A stretch of DNA of 64,000 nucleotides from Marinobacter sp. LA51. Lineage in GTDB: Bacteria > Pseudomonadota > Gammaproteobacteria > Pseudomonadales > Oleiphilaceae. The position numbers were made by a program, and so were the translations under genes. Below, one piece after another: positions 17,410 through 26,363 of the stretch. Under the pieces are notes generated by a model. The model worked only from the letters and a program-made list of their open reading frames with translations, was not told the origin of the DNA and did not search any database. The stretch is from contig NZ_AP028070.1 in assembly GCF_030297175.1 (NCBI RefSeq), positions 2,852,001-2,916,000 on the forward strand, given 5' to 3'. Position 1 is the first letter of the stretch. Each line of letters starts with the position of its first letter.

Positions 17410-18312
17410 CTACACCATTCCGGGCGAATCGCCAGCACTCAGATCCAGCCCTTCGCGCATAGCATCGATAACGGTGCTGACCCGATTGGGCAGAGGCTGG
17501 TTGCGACGAAAGCCCAGAAACAGGGTTTCACTGGCTGGTGTTGCCAACCGGTGGGTTTTTACTGTCTCTGGCTGCTGGAACGCTTCGATGGCGTAAGCCG
17601 GCAATACGGTAAACCCCAAGCCCCGGCTGACCGGCTCGAGAATCAGGCTGATCTGGTTGGAAAAACCGGCCGACGGGAACTGATTGCTATGATGGAACTC
17701 GCTGTAGTTAGCCCCCAGCAGCAAGCCCGCATGGTGAGCCCCGTCCGGATGATTGATGAACCCGAGCGCCATTAACTGGTCCCAGCTGGGTTCATCCATC
17801 CCCTCAGGTGTCACCAGCAACAAGGCCTCTTCGCCCACTGGCTTGAAACCAACCTCATCCAGGGCTGCGGGCTTTGTCATGATACCCACATCCACCCGGT
17901 ATTCGGCAATGGCCCGCTCAACGTCAGAGTTGGGCGCAAAGCGGTAATCGATGACCAGACCCGGATGCTGCGTTTGCAAAGTCAGCAGGTGCGGATACAG
18001 CTTCAGCCCCACACTGCCGGGCGACATGATTCTGACCAGGCCTTCGAAGGCCGGATCCGCGCCAACCCGCCGTTCAAGATCGGACAGCGACTCGACTATC
18101 ACATTGGCCTCGCGGTACAGCCGCTCACCGGCATCGGTCAGGGTGAACTGCTTGCCCTGACGAACCAGCAGAGACAGTTCAAGCTGCTCTTCCAACTTTC
18201 GCACATGCTGACTGACACCCGATTGCGTCATGTGCAGGCGCTCTGCGGTGCGCGTGAAATGGCCAACCTCCACCAGAGTGCAGAAGCTACGTAACCAGAC
18301 GGGATTCATCAT
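17410..18312 (-). CDS. LysR-family transcriptional regulator
   Basis: A 300-residue LysR protein: HTH at about residues 4-63 (T-A-E-R-L-H-M-T-Q-S-G-V-S-Q-H recognition region), then a two-lobed effector-binding domain. It is transcribed divergently from the VOC gene at 18412 with 99 bases between them, the classic arrangement for LysR control of the divergent gene. The threonine aldolase follows it on the same strand after 73 bases. The regulated target is most likely the VOC gene; the inducer is unknown. Tandem ATG codons occur at 18312 and 18309. Confidence 0.9.
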   Translation of the reverse strand: MMNPVWLRSFCTLVEVGHFTRTAERLHMTQSGVSQHVRKLEEQLELSLLVRQGKQFTLTDAGERLYREANVIVESLSDLERRVGADPAFEGLVRIMSPGSVGLKLYPHLLTLQTQHPGLVIDYRFAPNSDVERAIAEYRVDVGIMTKPAALDEVGFKPVGEEALLLVTPEGMDEPSWDQLMALGFINHPDGAHHAGLLLGANYSEFHHSNQFPSAGFSNQISLILEPVSRGLGFTVLPAYAIEAFQQPETVKTHRLATPASETLFLGFRRNQPLPNRVSTVIDAMREGLDLSAGDSPGMV

Positions 18313-18411
18313 TACGATTCATACTCGAACACATTAAAAATGATAATTTTACGTGATCAATCAGGCTTTGTAACCTAGTTGCACAGTCACAGAGGCAAGA
18401 GGTAACAGCAA

Positions 18412-18912
18412 ATGAGCAACGTTTACCCAAGAAACTTTTCACACATTGGCATTTCCGTACCCGACCTGGAAGCAGCGGTGAAGTTCTACACCGAAGTCAT
18501 GGGTTGGTACCTGATCATGAAGCCGACCGACATCGAAGAAGACGACAGTGCCATCGGCGAAATGTGCACCGACGTGTTTGGTCCGGGCTGGGGCAACTTC
18601 CGCATTGCCCACATGTCCACCGGCGACCGGATCGGCGTTGAGCTGTTTCAGTTCAAAAACCAGGAAAATCCGGAGAACAACTTCGAGTACTGGAAGACCG
18701 GTGTATTCCACTTCTGCGTTCAGGATCCGGACGTTGAAGGGCTGGCAGAGCGTATCGTTGCTGCAGGTGGTAAGAAACGCATGGAAAAGCCGCGCTACTA
18801 CTACCCGGGTGAGAAGCCGTACCGCATGATCTACATGGAAGATCCGTTCGGCAACATCCTCGAGATCTACAGCCACAGCTACGAGCTGATCTACAGCGAA
18901 GGTGCTTACTAG
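18412..18912 (+). CDS. VOC-superfamily (glyoxalase-like) protein
   Basis: A 166-residue single-chain VOC protein with two beta-alpha-beta-beta-beta units. 'F-S-H-I-G-I-S-V-P-D-L-E' near residue 9 and 'F-H-F-C-V-Q-D-P-D' near residue 99 provide the paired histidines of the metal site. The acidic ligand in 'D-P-F-G-N-I-L-E-I-Y-S-H' is near residue 150. Lactoylglutathione lyases, dioxygenases and isomerases share this fold, so the substrate cannot be named. It is divergent from a LysR gene. GAGGT lies upstream of ATG 18412. Confidence 0.82.
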   Translation: MSNVYPRNFSHIGISVPDLEAAVKFYTEVMGWYLIMKPTDIEEDDSAIGEMCTDVFGPGWGNFRIAHMSTGDRIGVELFQFKNQENPENNFEYWKTGVFHFCVQDPDVEGLAERIVAAGGKKRMEKPRYYYPGEKPYRMIYMEDPFGNILEIYSHSYELIYSEGAY

Positions 18913-18951
18913 GGCCCGCTCGGAACCCGGCTGTTTGCCCGATGTACTGCT

Positions 18952-19599
18952 TTACTTTTTGATCGAGAAATCCATCTTCTGGTGGGCCAACTTGTCTTCA
19001 TCACCGGTCCAGGCATAAGCCAACAAGGTTGGCTCGAAATCACCCGTGGTCATTCGATGGGCGCGTTTCGGTGGATTGAACAGCAACGACCCCGGCGTGA
19101 ACACGCTGTAGTTGCTGTCCGACACCGACCCACTGAGGCAGATATACGATTCGCTGATACCGTCGTGGCTGTGCTCAGGATAGGTGCATCGGGGGGCAAA
19201 AAGGACAAGGCCGAGAATAAGCTTCTTGCTAATCACGGGACCATTTGGCCCCATCAGCTCCGAGTAGGCGTATTTGCGCGCCAGACCCTTTCGCATGCGT
19301 TCGTAGCCATAGCGCCAGGTCAGTTGATCGATAACCCGGGCAAGTGAACGCACCAGTGGTGCTGTGGGTTCATTGAGCCCCTGATCCATGGCCCTTCCCA
19401 ACCAGGCACACACCGGCAAACTGTTGGGTTGATCAAACGCAACTTCAGGATTGATTTCAAGCTCCGCATTCAGGCGATTGCGGACGTCTTTCAGGTGCGA
19501 ACGAATAACACTGTTACCGCCGGCCGATCCGAAACGGTAAAGGTTCCAGTACTCCCGAAAGACATACTGCCAGTCAACATGATCTGCAAGTCTGCGCAT
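18952..19599 (-). CDS. dddL: Cupin of the dimethylsulfoniopropionate (DMSP) lyase type, DddL-like
   Basis: A 215-residue protein. ATG 19599 with GGAGA six bases upstream is preferred over TTG ten codons earlier. The N-terminal half is helical. The C-terminal half is a small cupin with the metal-site cluster Y140-P-E-H143-S-H145, Glu150, Tyr152, and a second-motif His181 in P-K-R-A-H-R. This layout matches cupin DMSP lyases, which cleave DMSP to dimethyl sulfide and acrylate in the cytoplasm. Spacing between His145 and Glu150 is four residues rather than the three I expect in DddQ/W/K, so some doubt remains. A crotonase gene lies 51 bases upstream on the same strand and could act on an acrylate-derived CoA ester, which is inference. 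Confidence 0.6.
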   Translation of the reverse strand: MRRLADHVDWQYVFREYWNLYRFGSAGGNSVIRSHLKDVRNRLNAELEINPEVAFDQPNSLPVCAWLGRAMDQGLNEPTAPLVRSLARVIDQLTWRYGYERMRKGLARKYAYSELMGPNGPVISKKLILGLVLFAPRCTYPEHSHDGISESYICLSGSVSDSNYSVFTPGSLLFNPPKRAHRMTTGDFEPTLLAYAWTGDEDKLAHQKMDFSIKK

Positions 19600-19650
19600 T
19601 GCGGGTCTCCATGCCCGATCAGATTCCAATCATCAATGGCCGCAAAAAGC

Positions 19651-20349
19651 TTAGCCCGCCAGCCCAAGGTGCTCGGAATCCTGCTCAATGCAGCGATCCA
19701 TCAGCGCTAGGTACTCGGCCTTGGCTTTGCGCTTGGTTTCCTTGTGCGCCCGCATGTTCAGCTTTTTGAACTGTTGTGCCAGCTCATTGGCGCGAGTACT
19801 GAGTTCAGACGGGGCCACAATCTCATCCAGGAAACCTGCGTCCACCGCGCCCTGGGGCCCGTATATTTCCGCGTTCACTACGGAACGTTGGAAGTGGGCA
19901 GGCGTCAGGCGGTGCCGGGCAATTTCGATGCCCGCGCGGTGCATGGTCATGCCAATGGCCACTTCATTAAGGCCCAGCTTGAAGTCTCCCTCAACGCCGA
20001 TGCGGTGATCCACTGACAACAGGATAAAGGCACCCTTGGCAATGGCGTGGCCGCTGCAGGCGCCAATCACCGGAAACGGGAAAGCCGACAGCCGACGGGT
20101 CAGCTTGGAACCCACCGTCACCAGCGCAGAGGCCTCGCTGGCGCTCTTCTGCATCTCCTTCAGGTCATACCCACCAGAGAAAATGCCCGGCTGACCGGTC
20201 AGGATAACCACGGCCTCGTCCGATTCCGCCCGGTCCAGGGCCGCATTCAGCGCTTCAAACACCTCATGGCTCAGGGCATTGGCCTTGCCATTGGTAATGG
20301 TAATGGTCGCAACGCCGTCATTTAGTTGGTAATCGACAAGATCTGTCAC
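19651..20349 (-). CDS. Crotonase / enoyl-CoA hydratase-isomerase family protein
   Basis: A 232-residue crotonase-fold protein, about 25 residues shorter than typical hydratases. The CoA-binding and oxyanion segments are visible (I-F-S-G-G-Y-D-L-K-E near residue 57 and A-C-S-G-H-A-I-A-K-G-A near 98). The first catalytic glutamate of classic hydratases, normally in 'G-G-G-x-E-L', is replaced by A-F-I-L, while 'L-N-E-V-A-I-G-M' keeps the second. It may therefore be an isomerase, hydrolase or other crotonase variant. It is upstream of and probably cotranscribed with the DddL-like gene. Confidence 0.8.
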   Translation of the reverse strand: MTDLVDYQLNDGVATITITNGKANALSHEVFEALNAALDRAESDEAVVILTGQPGIFSGGYDLKEMQKSASEASALVTVGSKLTRRLSAFPFPVIGACSGHAIAKGAFILLSVDHRIGVEGDFKLGLNEVAIGMTMHRAGIEIARHRLTPAHFQRSVVNAEIYGPQGAVDAGFLDEIVAPSELSTRANELAQQFKKLNMRAHKETKRKAKAEYLALMDRCIEQDSEHLGLAG

Positions 20350-20452
20350 CGGCTTTTCCTCTTACTGTGATTGTTCGATAGGAGTGGTGAACTGTGCCAG
20401 TTTCCGGAGCCCGAGACCACTCCCCGAAGAGGCCTTTTCAACAGCGCCATGA

Positions 20453-20527
20453 TTACCCACAAAAACTGTGGATAACTGTGTTAGCAGAGCAAGGACAGAG
20501 CGCCCCAGCCCACGAGAACAGGGCGCT
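20453..20527 (+). repeat. Intergenic repeat copy A (paired DnaA-box-like 9-mers plus GC hairpin)
   Basis: TTACCCACA (20453-20461), five bases AAAAC, then TGTGGATAA (20467-20475), the exact reverse complement of the DnaA box TTATCCACA. It continues C-T-GTGTTAGCA, four bases, AAGGA, and ends in AGCGCCC (20499-20505) paired with GGGCGCT (20521-20527). Two other copies occur at 25262-25337 (inverted) and 37169-37244. It lies between the crotonase and GST genes. Confidence 0.75.
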
Positions 20528-20560
20528 GACGATTCTTGGACACTAAATGACCGTACTCAA

Positions 20561-21193
20561 TCACTGGGGGATAAGATTGTCGTCCAAAGCCTTTGCCGCT
20601 GCCAGTGCAGGCCGGTTTGCCAGCTTTTCCACATAGGCCTCGAATTCCGGTCGTTTGGGAATCGAGCCGAACTCCATACCCCACATGATGTGGGAGCCCA
20701 CATAGACGTCAGCCGCGGTGAACCGGGAGCCGGCGATGTAGGGTTTGTTTGATACCGCCTGCACCAGGGTATCAATGGTGTGATCGTAGGTGCCGTAGCC
20801 CACCATTTTCTCCAGGTCGCTGGTGACTTCGGCCTTGAGTACCCGATCCATTACCGCCGCCTCCAGAGGGCCTGCTGCAAAGAACAGCCACCGGTAATAG
20901 GCCGCCCGATCAGCCAGGTCAGGCGCCAGGCCCGCGTTCGGGAAGGCATCGGCAAGATAGGCACAAATGGCGGCAGATTCGGTTACCACCTGGCCACGGT
21001 GCATCAAGGCAGGCACTTTACCCATGGGATTGATGGCGAGATAGTCATCGGCTTTCATATCGGTTTCATAGGCGAGCAAAACCTGGCGATAGTCGGCGCC
21101 GACCTCTTCCAGCATCCAGCGCACAATGCGCCCTCGAGACATGGGGTTGGTGTAGAAAATGAGATCGCAGTCAGCAGAATCGGTGATAGGCAT
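20561..21193 (-). CDS. Glutathione S-transferase family protein
   Basis: A 210-residue GST from ATG 21193 (GGAG nine bases upstream); a TTG eleven codons earlier is less likely. The N-terminal thioredoxin-fold domain (about 1-85) has F-Y-T-N-P-M-S-R-G-R, with a serine in the usual catalytic region, then N-P-M-G-K-V-P-A-L and the glutathione-contacting T-E-S-A-A-I. The C-terminal helical domain contains F-T-A-A-D-V-Y-V-G. It probably conjugates or reduces electrophiles with glutathione; the substrate is unknown. It stands alone, downstream of a divergent aminopeptidase gene. Confidence 0.88.
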   Translation of the reverse strand: MPITDSADCDLIFYTNPMSRGRIVRWMLEEVGADYRQVLLAYETDMKADDYLAINPMGKVPALMHRGQVVTESAAICAYLADAFPNAGLAPDLADRAAYYRWLFFAAGPLEAAVMDRVLKAEVTSDLEKMVGYGTYDHTIDTLVQAVSNKPYIAGSRFTAADVYVGSHIMWGMEFGSIPKRPEFEAYVEKLANRPALAAAKALDDNLIPQ

Positions 21194-21343
21194 GGTGGGA
21201 TGCTCCGAGGCAAAGGGGATCTTCAAAGACTAGCCCAATCCACAGCCTGCTCAAGGGTTCTTTTCCGGGTGCTGAGGTATTCCCCGGGGAATACAACTAT
21301 CCTTAAACGAGGCTGCACTCGAAACCGTTTGGAGCACCCCACC

Positions 21344-22831
21344 ATGAAGCCAGAACTCCCTAAATTACCGGACCTGAAACTGGATGTGGACCACCGCATT
21401 CCCGCCTCCTGGGACTTCGATACTGGCGTGGGATTGATACTACTGGTTCCTGACCTCCACCGGGAGGTTATGGACAAGGCGCCCTGGGCCGATTACCTGA
21501 AACTGCGCCTGGCCGATTTCCCGAAAGCGACCAATCCGATACTGATATCAGGCCCCCGAGGCACCCGCACCAGTATCGGCTTTGTCTCGACTGACGTCCG
21601 CGGTTTCAAGGCCCTGAGCCAGGCCCGGGCCCTGCTCGCGCCATTGATGGCAGAACGCTGCCGCAAGATCAACGTGATCTCACTGCTCGAGCAGCCCGGG
21701 ATCGCCTGCATTTTGGCCGAAGCCCTGGTTTCGGCCGCCTATGCCGCCCTGTTCCAGCTGCCAAGACTCTCGGACAAGGCCGAAGAAAAGCCTCAACTGG
21801 CCGCTATGAATTTCTTTGGTGAGTTTGAAACCGCCGACTTCCGTTACGCCAAGGCAACCGCCGAGGGCAACAATCTTGCACGCTGGCTGACTCAGTTGCC
21901 GGGCAACTACCTTACCCCGACGATCTACCGGGAATACGCGGAAGCTCTGGCCCACCAGGAAGGCTGGGAGGCGGAGTTCTACGATTGCGACCAGTTGGAA
22001 CAGATGAAAGCGGGTGCCTTTTTATCCGTGGTTCAGGCCAGCCCCAACCGGGATGCGGGCATCCTGCAACTGAGGTATCGCATGACCGGCGCCGAGGAAC
22101 GGCCACTGGCCCTGGTAGGCAAAGGTATCTGTTTCGACACCGGCGGCAGTAATCTCAAGACCGGCGGCAGTATGCTGGGAATGCACGGAGATATGCAGGG
22201 CAGTGCGGTCGCGCTGGGTACCCTGCTGGCCCTCACCCGGCTTAATTTCCCGGCACCGGTGGACTGCTGGCTGGCGCTGGCCGAGAACCACATCGGCTCA
22301 AGGGCCGTGAAATGCAACGATGTAGTAACCGCCCTCAATGGCACCACCATTGAATTGATCAATACCGATGCCGAGGGCCGCATGGTTCTGGCCGACACCC
22401 TGGCCCTGGCCTGCCGGAAACCACCACGCGCCATTCTCGATTACGCCACCCTCACCGGGGCCGTGGTCTCAAGCCTTGGCAATCGCATGGCCGGCGCCCT
22501 CACCAATCGACGCCACTGGGTAGAACCCATCATTCAGGCCGGTGAACATTGTGGCGAGCGGGTGTGGCCATTTCCGTACGAGGACGATTATGACGACGAT
22601 CTGAAATCCGAGGTCGCCGACACCTTACAGTGCCGGACCGCCGGCGCAGGCGATCACATATACGCCGCGCGGTTTCTAGGGCGTTTTGTGGATAAAGACG
22701 TGGGCTGGCTCCACGTCGACATGGCGTCCACAGGCACTCACAAGGGCGGGCTGGGGCACATCCCCTCGGACATCCAGGGTTTCGGAGTTCGGTTCGGCGT
22801 GGAGTGGTTCAAGCGAGTCATCGCGGAGTAA
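21344..22831 (+). CDS. Leucyl aminopeptidase (M17 family)
   Basis: A 495-residue cytosolic M17 metallo-aminopeptidase. ATG 21344 (GGAG nine bases upstream) is chosen; the frame stays open 188 codons further upstream but that part is the antisense of the GST gene. Two-metal site residues are in place: Lys260 and Asp265 in G-K-G-I-C-F-D-T-G-G, Asp283 in H-G-D-M, and Asp342/Glu344 in N-T-D-A-E-G-R-M-V-L-A-D, with Lys272 and Arg346 as catalytic partners. It releases N-terminal amino acids from peptides. The antiporter gene begins 28 bases later and may be cotranscribed. Confidence 0.94.
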   Translation: MKPELPKLPDLKLDVDHRIPASWDFDTGVGLILLVPDLHREVMDKAPWADYLKLRLADFPKATNPILISGPRGTRTSIGFVSTDVRGFKALSQARALLAPLMAERCRKINVISLLEQPGIACILAEALVSAAYAALFQLPRLSDKAEEKPQLAAMNFFGEFETADFRYAKATAEGNNLARWLTQLPGNYLTPTIYREYAEALAHQEGWEAEFYDCDQLEQMKAGAFLSVVQASPNRDAGILQLRYRMTGAEERPLALVGKGICFDTGGSNLKTGGSMLGMHGDMQGSAVALGTLLALTRLNFPAPVDCWLALAENHIGSRAVKCNDVVTALNGTTIELINTDAEGRMVLADTLALACRKPPRAILDYATLTGAVVSSLGNRMAGALTNRRHWVEPIIQAGEHCGERVWPFPYEDDYDDDLKSEVADTLQCRTAGAGDHIYAARFLGRFVDKDVGWLHVDMASTGTHKGGLGHIPSDIQGFGVRFGVEWFKRVIAE

Positions 22832-22859
22832 TTAGCCCAGGACAGGGAGATCAGAGCTG

Positions 22860-24107
22860 ATGGAAACCCACGCGAGTTTCCCCGAAACACTCGGCGGGTT
22901 TGCGGTGTTGCTGCTGGTGCTGGCGGCGCTTCGGGTGTTCGCACGGTCTTCCCGCCTGCCGGCGGAATCCTGGATTCTGATTTCTGGCCTGCTGTATGGC
23001 CTGACCCTGAAATCGTTCCCTTCGCTGCCGATACTCGAGCTATCTCCGGACCTGGTGATCCTGTTGCTGTTACCAGCGCTGATTTTTTCCAGCGCCCGGG
23101 AGCTGTCACCCCAGCACCTGAAATCGGAGGGCCGACCAATCCTGCTGTTCGCTACCGTGGGCGTGGTCTGCACCCTGTTCCTGATTGGGGTACCTCTGTA
23201 TGCCGTAACCGTGCTGCCCCTCGGCGATGCGCTTCTGTTCGCTGCAGCAGTCGCCGCCACCGACCCCTCGGCGGTCTCCGCCATTTTCCAGCGCTTCCAC
23301 GTGCCTCATAAGCTTGCAGCGCTGATTGAAGGCGAATCCCTGTTCAACGACGGCACCGCCATTTTGCTGTTCTTTACCATGGCCTCACTGGTGATCGGAA
23401 TGGAAACCTTCAGCCTCACCAACACCGCCCTGACCTTCGGCTGGATGGTTCTGGTGGCTGTGTTGCTCGGCTCGGCCCTGGGTTGGTGTGCTGGGCGCCT
23501 GATCCGCTATTGGTCGGTACAGAATCAGTTTTCGGGCATCTCGATCACCCTGGCGCTGGTTTACGGCGGCTTTCTGGTGGCCGAAGAGCTACTGCACGTG
23601 TCGGGTGTGATCACGGTGATGTTCGCCGCCTGGATGTTCGTGTTTCAGCGCCGGCCCGCCGCTTCCGAAGACACCAAGCCCGTGACGCCTATAGCGGGCC
23701 ACCCGGAATTTTTCGTCGGCTTTTGGGATTACATCAGCCAGCTGGCCGGCGGCATCCTGTTCTTTGCCCTGGGGGTCACCGTGGGCCGGCACGACTTCCC
23801 CTTCACCTGGTTGATCCCAGGCAGCATTGCCGTACTCCTGATCGCCCGAATGTTGGTCATCTACGGCGGCAGTCTGCTGCTGAAGCTGAGCAAGGATCAC
23901 GTACCCATGGCCTGGCAGCACGTTCTCGTGTTGGGCGGCCTGCGCGGTGCCGTCTCTGTGGCCCTGCTACTGATGCTGCCTGAGGACTACATCTATCGCG
24001 AATACATGCTGTGCCTGGCACTGGTGCTGTGTCTGTATACCCTGGTGATTCACCCGCTGATCTTACAGGCGTTCCTGAAGCGCCAGAATTTGGAGGAGCA
24101 GGGTTGA
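22860..24107 (+). CDS. Na+/H+ (cation/proton) antiporter, CPA1 family
   Basis: A 415-residue membrane protein with about 12-13 hydrophobic segments. CPA1 hallmarks are A-A-T-D-P-S-A-V-S-A (the ion-binding aspartate helix, near residue 138) and E-G-E-S-L-F-N-D-G-T-A (near 160), plus a late G-G-L-R-G-A-V-S-V-A segment. It exchanges cytosolic Na+ or K+ for protons at the inner membrane, useful for a marine organism. GGGAG lies upstream of ATG 22860. There is no C-terminal TrkA or cNMP regulatory domain. Confidence 0.93.
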   Translation: METHASFPETLGGFAVLLLVLAALRVFARSSRLPAESWILISGLLYGLTLKSFPSLPILELSPDLVILLLLPALIFSSARELSPQHLKSEGRPILLFATVGVVCTLFLIGVPLYAVTVLPLGDALLFAAAVAATDPSAVSAIFQRFHVPHKLAALIEGESLFNDGTAILLFFTMASLVIGMETFSLTNTALTFGWMVLVAVLLGSALGWCAGRLIRYWSVQNQFSGISITLALVYGGFLVAEELLHVSGVITVMFAAWMFVFQRRPAASEDTKPVTPIAGHPEFFVGFWDYISQLAGGILFFALGVTVGRHDFPFTWLIPGSIAVLLIARMLVIYGGSLLLKLSKDHVPMAWQHVLVLGGLRGAVSVALLLMLPEDYIYREYMLCLALVLCLYTLVIHPLILQAFLKRQNLEEQG

Positions 24108-24193
24108 ATGATCCGGTTACCCCCACAATCTGTAGTCATGGAGCTAGCGACTGATTAACCGACATTAAACCGACCAAACGGGAGCACCCTGGA

Positions 24194-25201
24194 ATGAAAC
24201 GCATAACACTGAGCAAACCGGGCGGACTGGACCAACTGCAGCTGAGTGAGGCTCCAGAGCCAGGCCAACCCGGACCGGGCGAGATTCGCGTTCGCGTCCG
24301 TGCCAGCTCACTCAACTTCCACGATTACGCCGTGGTGGTCGGTGCTATCCCAACCGAAGACGATCGCATTCCCATGGCCGATGGCGCAGGTACCGTTGAG
24401 GCCGTGGGCGAAGGCGTCACCGAATTCAAAACCGGCGATAACGTGGTATCAACCTTTTTCCCCCAGTGGCTGGATGGCCCAGCCCCCATCGATAACTTCT
24501 CCACCACACCCGGGGATGGTCAGGACGGCTATGCCCGCGAGCTGGTTGTCCGTCCCGCCAACTGGTTTACCCACGCGCCCAAAGGCCACAGCCACGCCGA
24601 AGCGGCAACTCTGACCACCGCCGGCTTGACCGCCTGGCGCGCACTGGTGGTGAACGGTGGCCTGAAAGCCGGTGATACCGTGCTGACTCTGGGCACCGGA
24701 GGTGTCTCCATCTTTGCCTTGCAGTTCGCCAAGATGATGGGCGCCACGGTGATCTCGACGTCGTCGTCGGATGACAAGCTGGCGCGCTTGCGTGAGCTGG
24801 GTGCAGACCACACCATCAACTACAAGACTACTCCGGCCTGGGGTGCGAAGGTGCAGGAACTCACCAACGGTGAAGGTGTAGACCATGTCATTGAAGTCGG
24901 TGGTCCGGGCACCCTGCCGGAATCCATCGATGCCGTGCGCATTGGCGGGCATATCTCACTGATTGGTGTATTGACCGGCCGTGAGGGCGAGGTGCCTACC
25001 GCTAAGCTGATGGCCAAACAGGCTCGCCTGCAGGGATTGATCGTGGGCAGCCGCGCTCATCAGCAGGAAATGATCCGGGCGATCGAGGCCAATGACATGC
25101 ACCCGATCCTCGATCAATCCTTTGGGCTTGAGGATATTGCCGACGCTTTCCGACACGAAGAATCCGGGCGTCACTTTGGCAAAATATGTCTTGAGTTCTG
25201 A
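24194..25201 (+). CDS. NAD(P)-dependent alcohol dehydrogenase / quinone oxidoreductase-like MDR protein
   Basis: A 335-residue medium-chain dehydrogenase/reductase. The nucleotide-binding domain begins near residue 160 with T-L-G-T-G-G-V-S-I-F-A. The catalytic-zinc cysteine and the G-H-E motif of zinc alcohol dehydrogenases are missing; 'N-F-H-D-Y-A-V-V-V-G' stands there instead, as in zinc-independent quinone-oxidoreductase-like members. The substrate is unknown. GGGAG lies nine bases before ATG 24194. It is followed by repeat copy B and a convergent gene. Confidence 0.87.
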   Translation: MKRITLSKPGGLDQLQLSEAPEPGQPGPGEIRVRVRASSLNFHDYAVVVGAIPTEDDRIPMADGAGTVEAVGEGVTEFKTGDNVVSTFFPQWLDGPAPIDNFSTTPGDGQDGYARELVVRPANWFTHAPKGHSHAEAATLTTAGLTAWRALVVNGGLKAGDTVLTLGTGGVSIFALQFAKMMGATVISTSSSDDKLARLRELGADHTINYKTTPAWGAKVQELTNGEGVDHVIEVGGPGTLPESIDAVRIGGHISLIGVLTGREGEVPTAKLMAKQARLQGLIVGSRAHQQEMIRAIEANDMHPILDQSFGLEDIADAFRHEESGRHFGKICLEF

Positions 25202-25261
25202 CGGGAAACCAGGGTGGCCGGCAGCTTTGCCAACACCGGTCAATTAACGGTCACATTTCCA

Positions 25262-25337
25262 GAGCGCCTGGTATCAGGCGCTCCAAGCTACCTATCCTTG
25301 CGTTGCCAACATAGTTATCCACAGTTTTTGTGGGCAA
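25262..25337 (-). repeat. Intergenic repeat copy B (inverted orientation)
   Basis: Read on the minus strand it begins TTGCCCACA (25337-25329), AAAAC, TGTGGATAA (25323-25315, perfect DnaA box), then A-C-T-A-TGTTGGCA, four bases, AAGGATAGG. It ends with the hairpin GAGCGCCTG/CAGGCGCTC (25283-25262), nine perfect pairs around four loop bases, the best-preserved hairpin of the three copies. It lies between two convergent genes, where the hairpin could also end transcription, though there is no T-run. Confidence 0.75.
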
Positions 25338-25352
25338 GTTTTTGTCCACACT

Positions 25353-26318
25353 TCACCGACCCTGAGCACCTCGGCGCAACCAACCGTGAACAAACGCCAG
25401 TTTTCGTTGGGCCGCTTGCGACAAAACGAAGGGATACAGATCCGACAGCCCCATGGAGCGGTTGATGTGATTAACCCGTATGGCCAGTGACGCAGCCACA
25501 TTGATCAAGCGTGCAGTGTCCGGTTCCGAATACGGGTCCCATTGGGAAGCGGGCATCTCCTCGGACGATAGGCCCGAGGCAACGGCACTGTCCGTAATGT
25601 CGGTCAGGTGCAGTAAATGGGCTGCGGTTTCAGCCCAATCTTCGTGCGGATGGGCAGAGGCATAGGAGGTCAGGTAGGACGTCCGCCAATCCGGCGGTGC
25701 GCCATCGTGGTAATGACGCTGTAGTGCCGCTGTATAGTCAGCACGTTCATCACCAAACTCCGCGCGGAATGACTCCAGGAAGTCCTCCCGCAGACTGAGC
25801 CGCCACCAGAGCATGTGTGCAATCTCATGGCGCATGTGGCCCACCATCGTTCGGTAGGGTTCCTGCAGGGCCTCCCTCCGGCTGGTTCGCACCACCGGAT
25901 CTGCCTCGGCTACGCCGATCGTCACCACACCATTGGCATGGCCCATGGCGACCGGGGTCAGGCCTTCGGCCAACATGTGGAAGATCGGGCGAGTTCCGGG
26001 ATCTTCCGGGCGGAACCAATGCCAACGGCCCAGGTTGTCGAGCACCCAGCGTTTGGCGGCTTCGGTTTCCGCCCAGTTATGCATGGCGTTGGGAATGCTC
26101 GGATCCGGCGCCAGCGCCGTCATGGCACAGGAGCGGCAGAAAGCGCCCTCTTCCGGCGCAATCCAGTTGCAGCCGATGACCTCCCGGTTCGCACAGAACG
26201 GCCGTACCGGCAGGAAGGCCCTGGCCTGGGGATCGTAGCCAACGGGCGTACCCTCGGCCGTGGCCAGATTATCGAACCAGAGTGAGCCGGAACCCACGGG
26301 ATTGGAGAAAACCAGCAT
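25353..26318 (-). CDS. Putative zinc-binding metallopeptidase with N-terminal zinc-ribbon region
   Basis: A 321-residue protein of the 'putative zinc-binding metallopeptidase' family. The H-E-I-A-H motif at 164-168 is the metal site, with P-H-E-D-W-A-E-T further on as the probable third-ligand region. Family members normally begin with two C-x-x-C knuckles. Here the first pair is absent (V-F-S-N-P-V-G-S-G-S region), while Cys42, Cys50, Cys61 and Cys64 remain, enough for one zinc site. It is predicted to be cytoplasmic as no signal peptide is seen. Its proteolytic substrate is unknown. AGGAG lies ten bases before ATG 26318. Confidence 0.82.
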   Translation of the reverse strand: MLVFSNPVGSGSLWFDNLATAEGTPVGYDPQARAFLPVRPFCANREVIGCNWIAPEEGAFCRSCAMTALAPDPSIPNAMHNWAETEAAKRWVLDNLGRWHWFRPEDPGTRPIFHMLAEGLTPVAMGHANGVVTIGVAEADPVVRTSRREALQEPYRTMVGHMRHEIAHMLWWRLSLREDFLESFRAEFGDERADYTAALQRHYHDGAPPDWRTSYLTSYASAHPHEDWAETAAHLLHLTDITDSAVASGLSSEEMPASQWDPYSEPDTARLINVAASLAIRVNHINRSMGLSDLYPFVLSQAAQRKLAFVHGWLRRGAQGR

Positions 26319-26363
26319 GCTGCCATTACTCCTGAATAGGGACTGATCCCAGTGTAGGCGGCT

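Noticed and set aside
20453..20475. Possible chromosomal origin because of DnaA-box-like 9-mers
   Set aside because: Only one pair occurs per site, repeated at three loci, with no dnaA, dnaN, gidA or parAB genes and no AT-rich unwinding array nearby. It is better treated as a dispersed repeat.
20780..21343. N-terminal extension of the aminopeptidase frame
   Set aside because: The 188 extra codons run antisense through the GST gene; the family N-terminus and a Shine-Dalgarno appear at ATG 21344.
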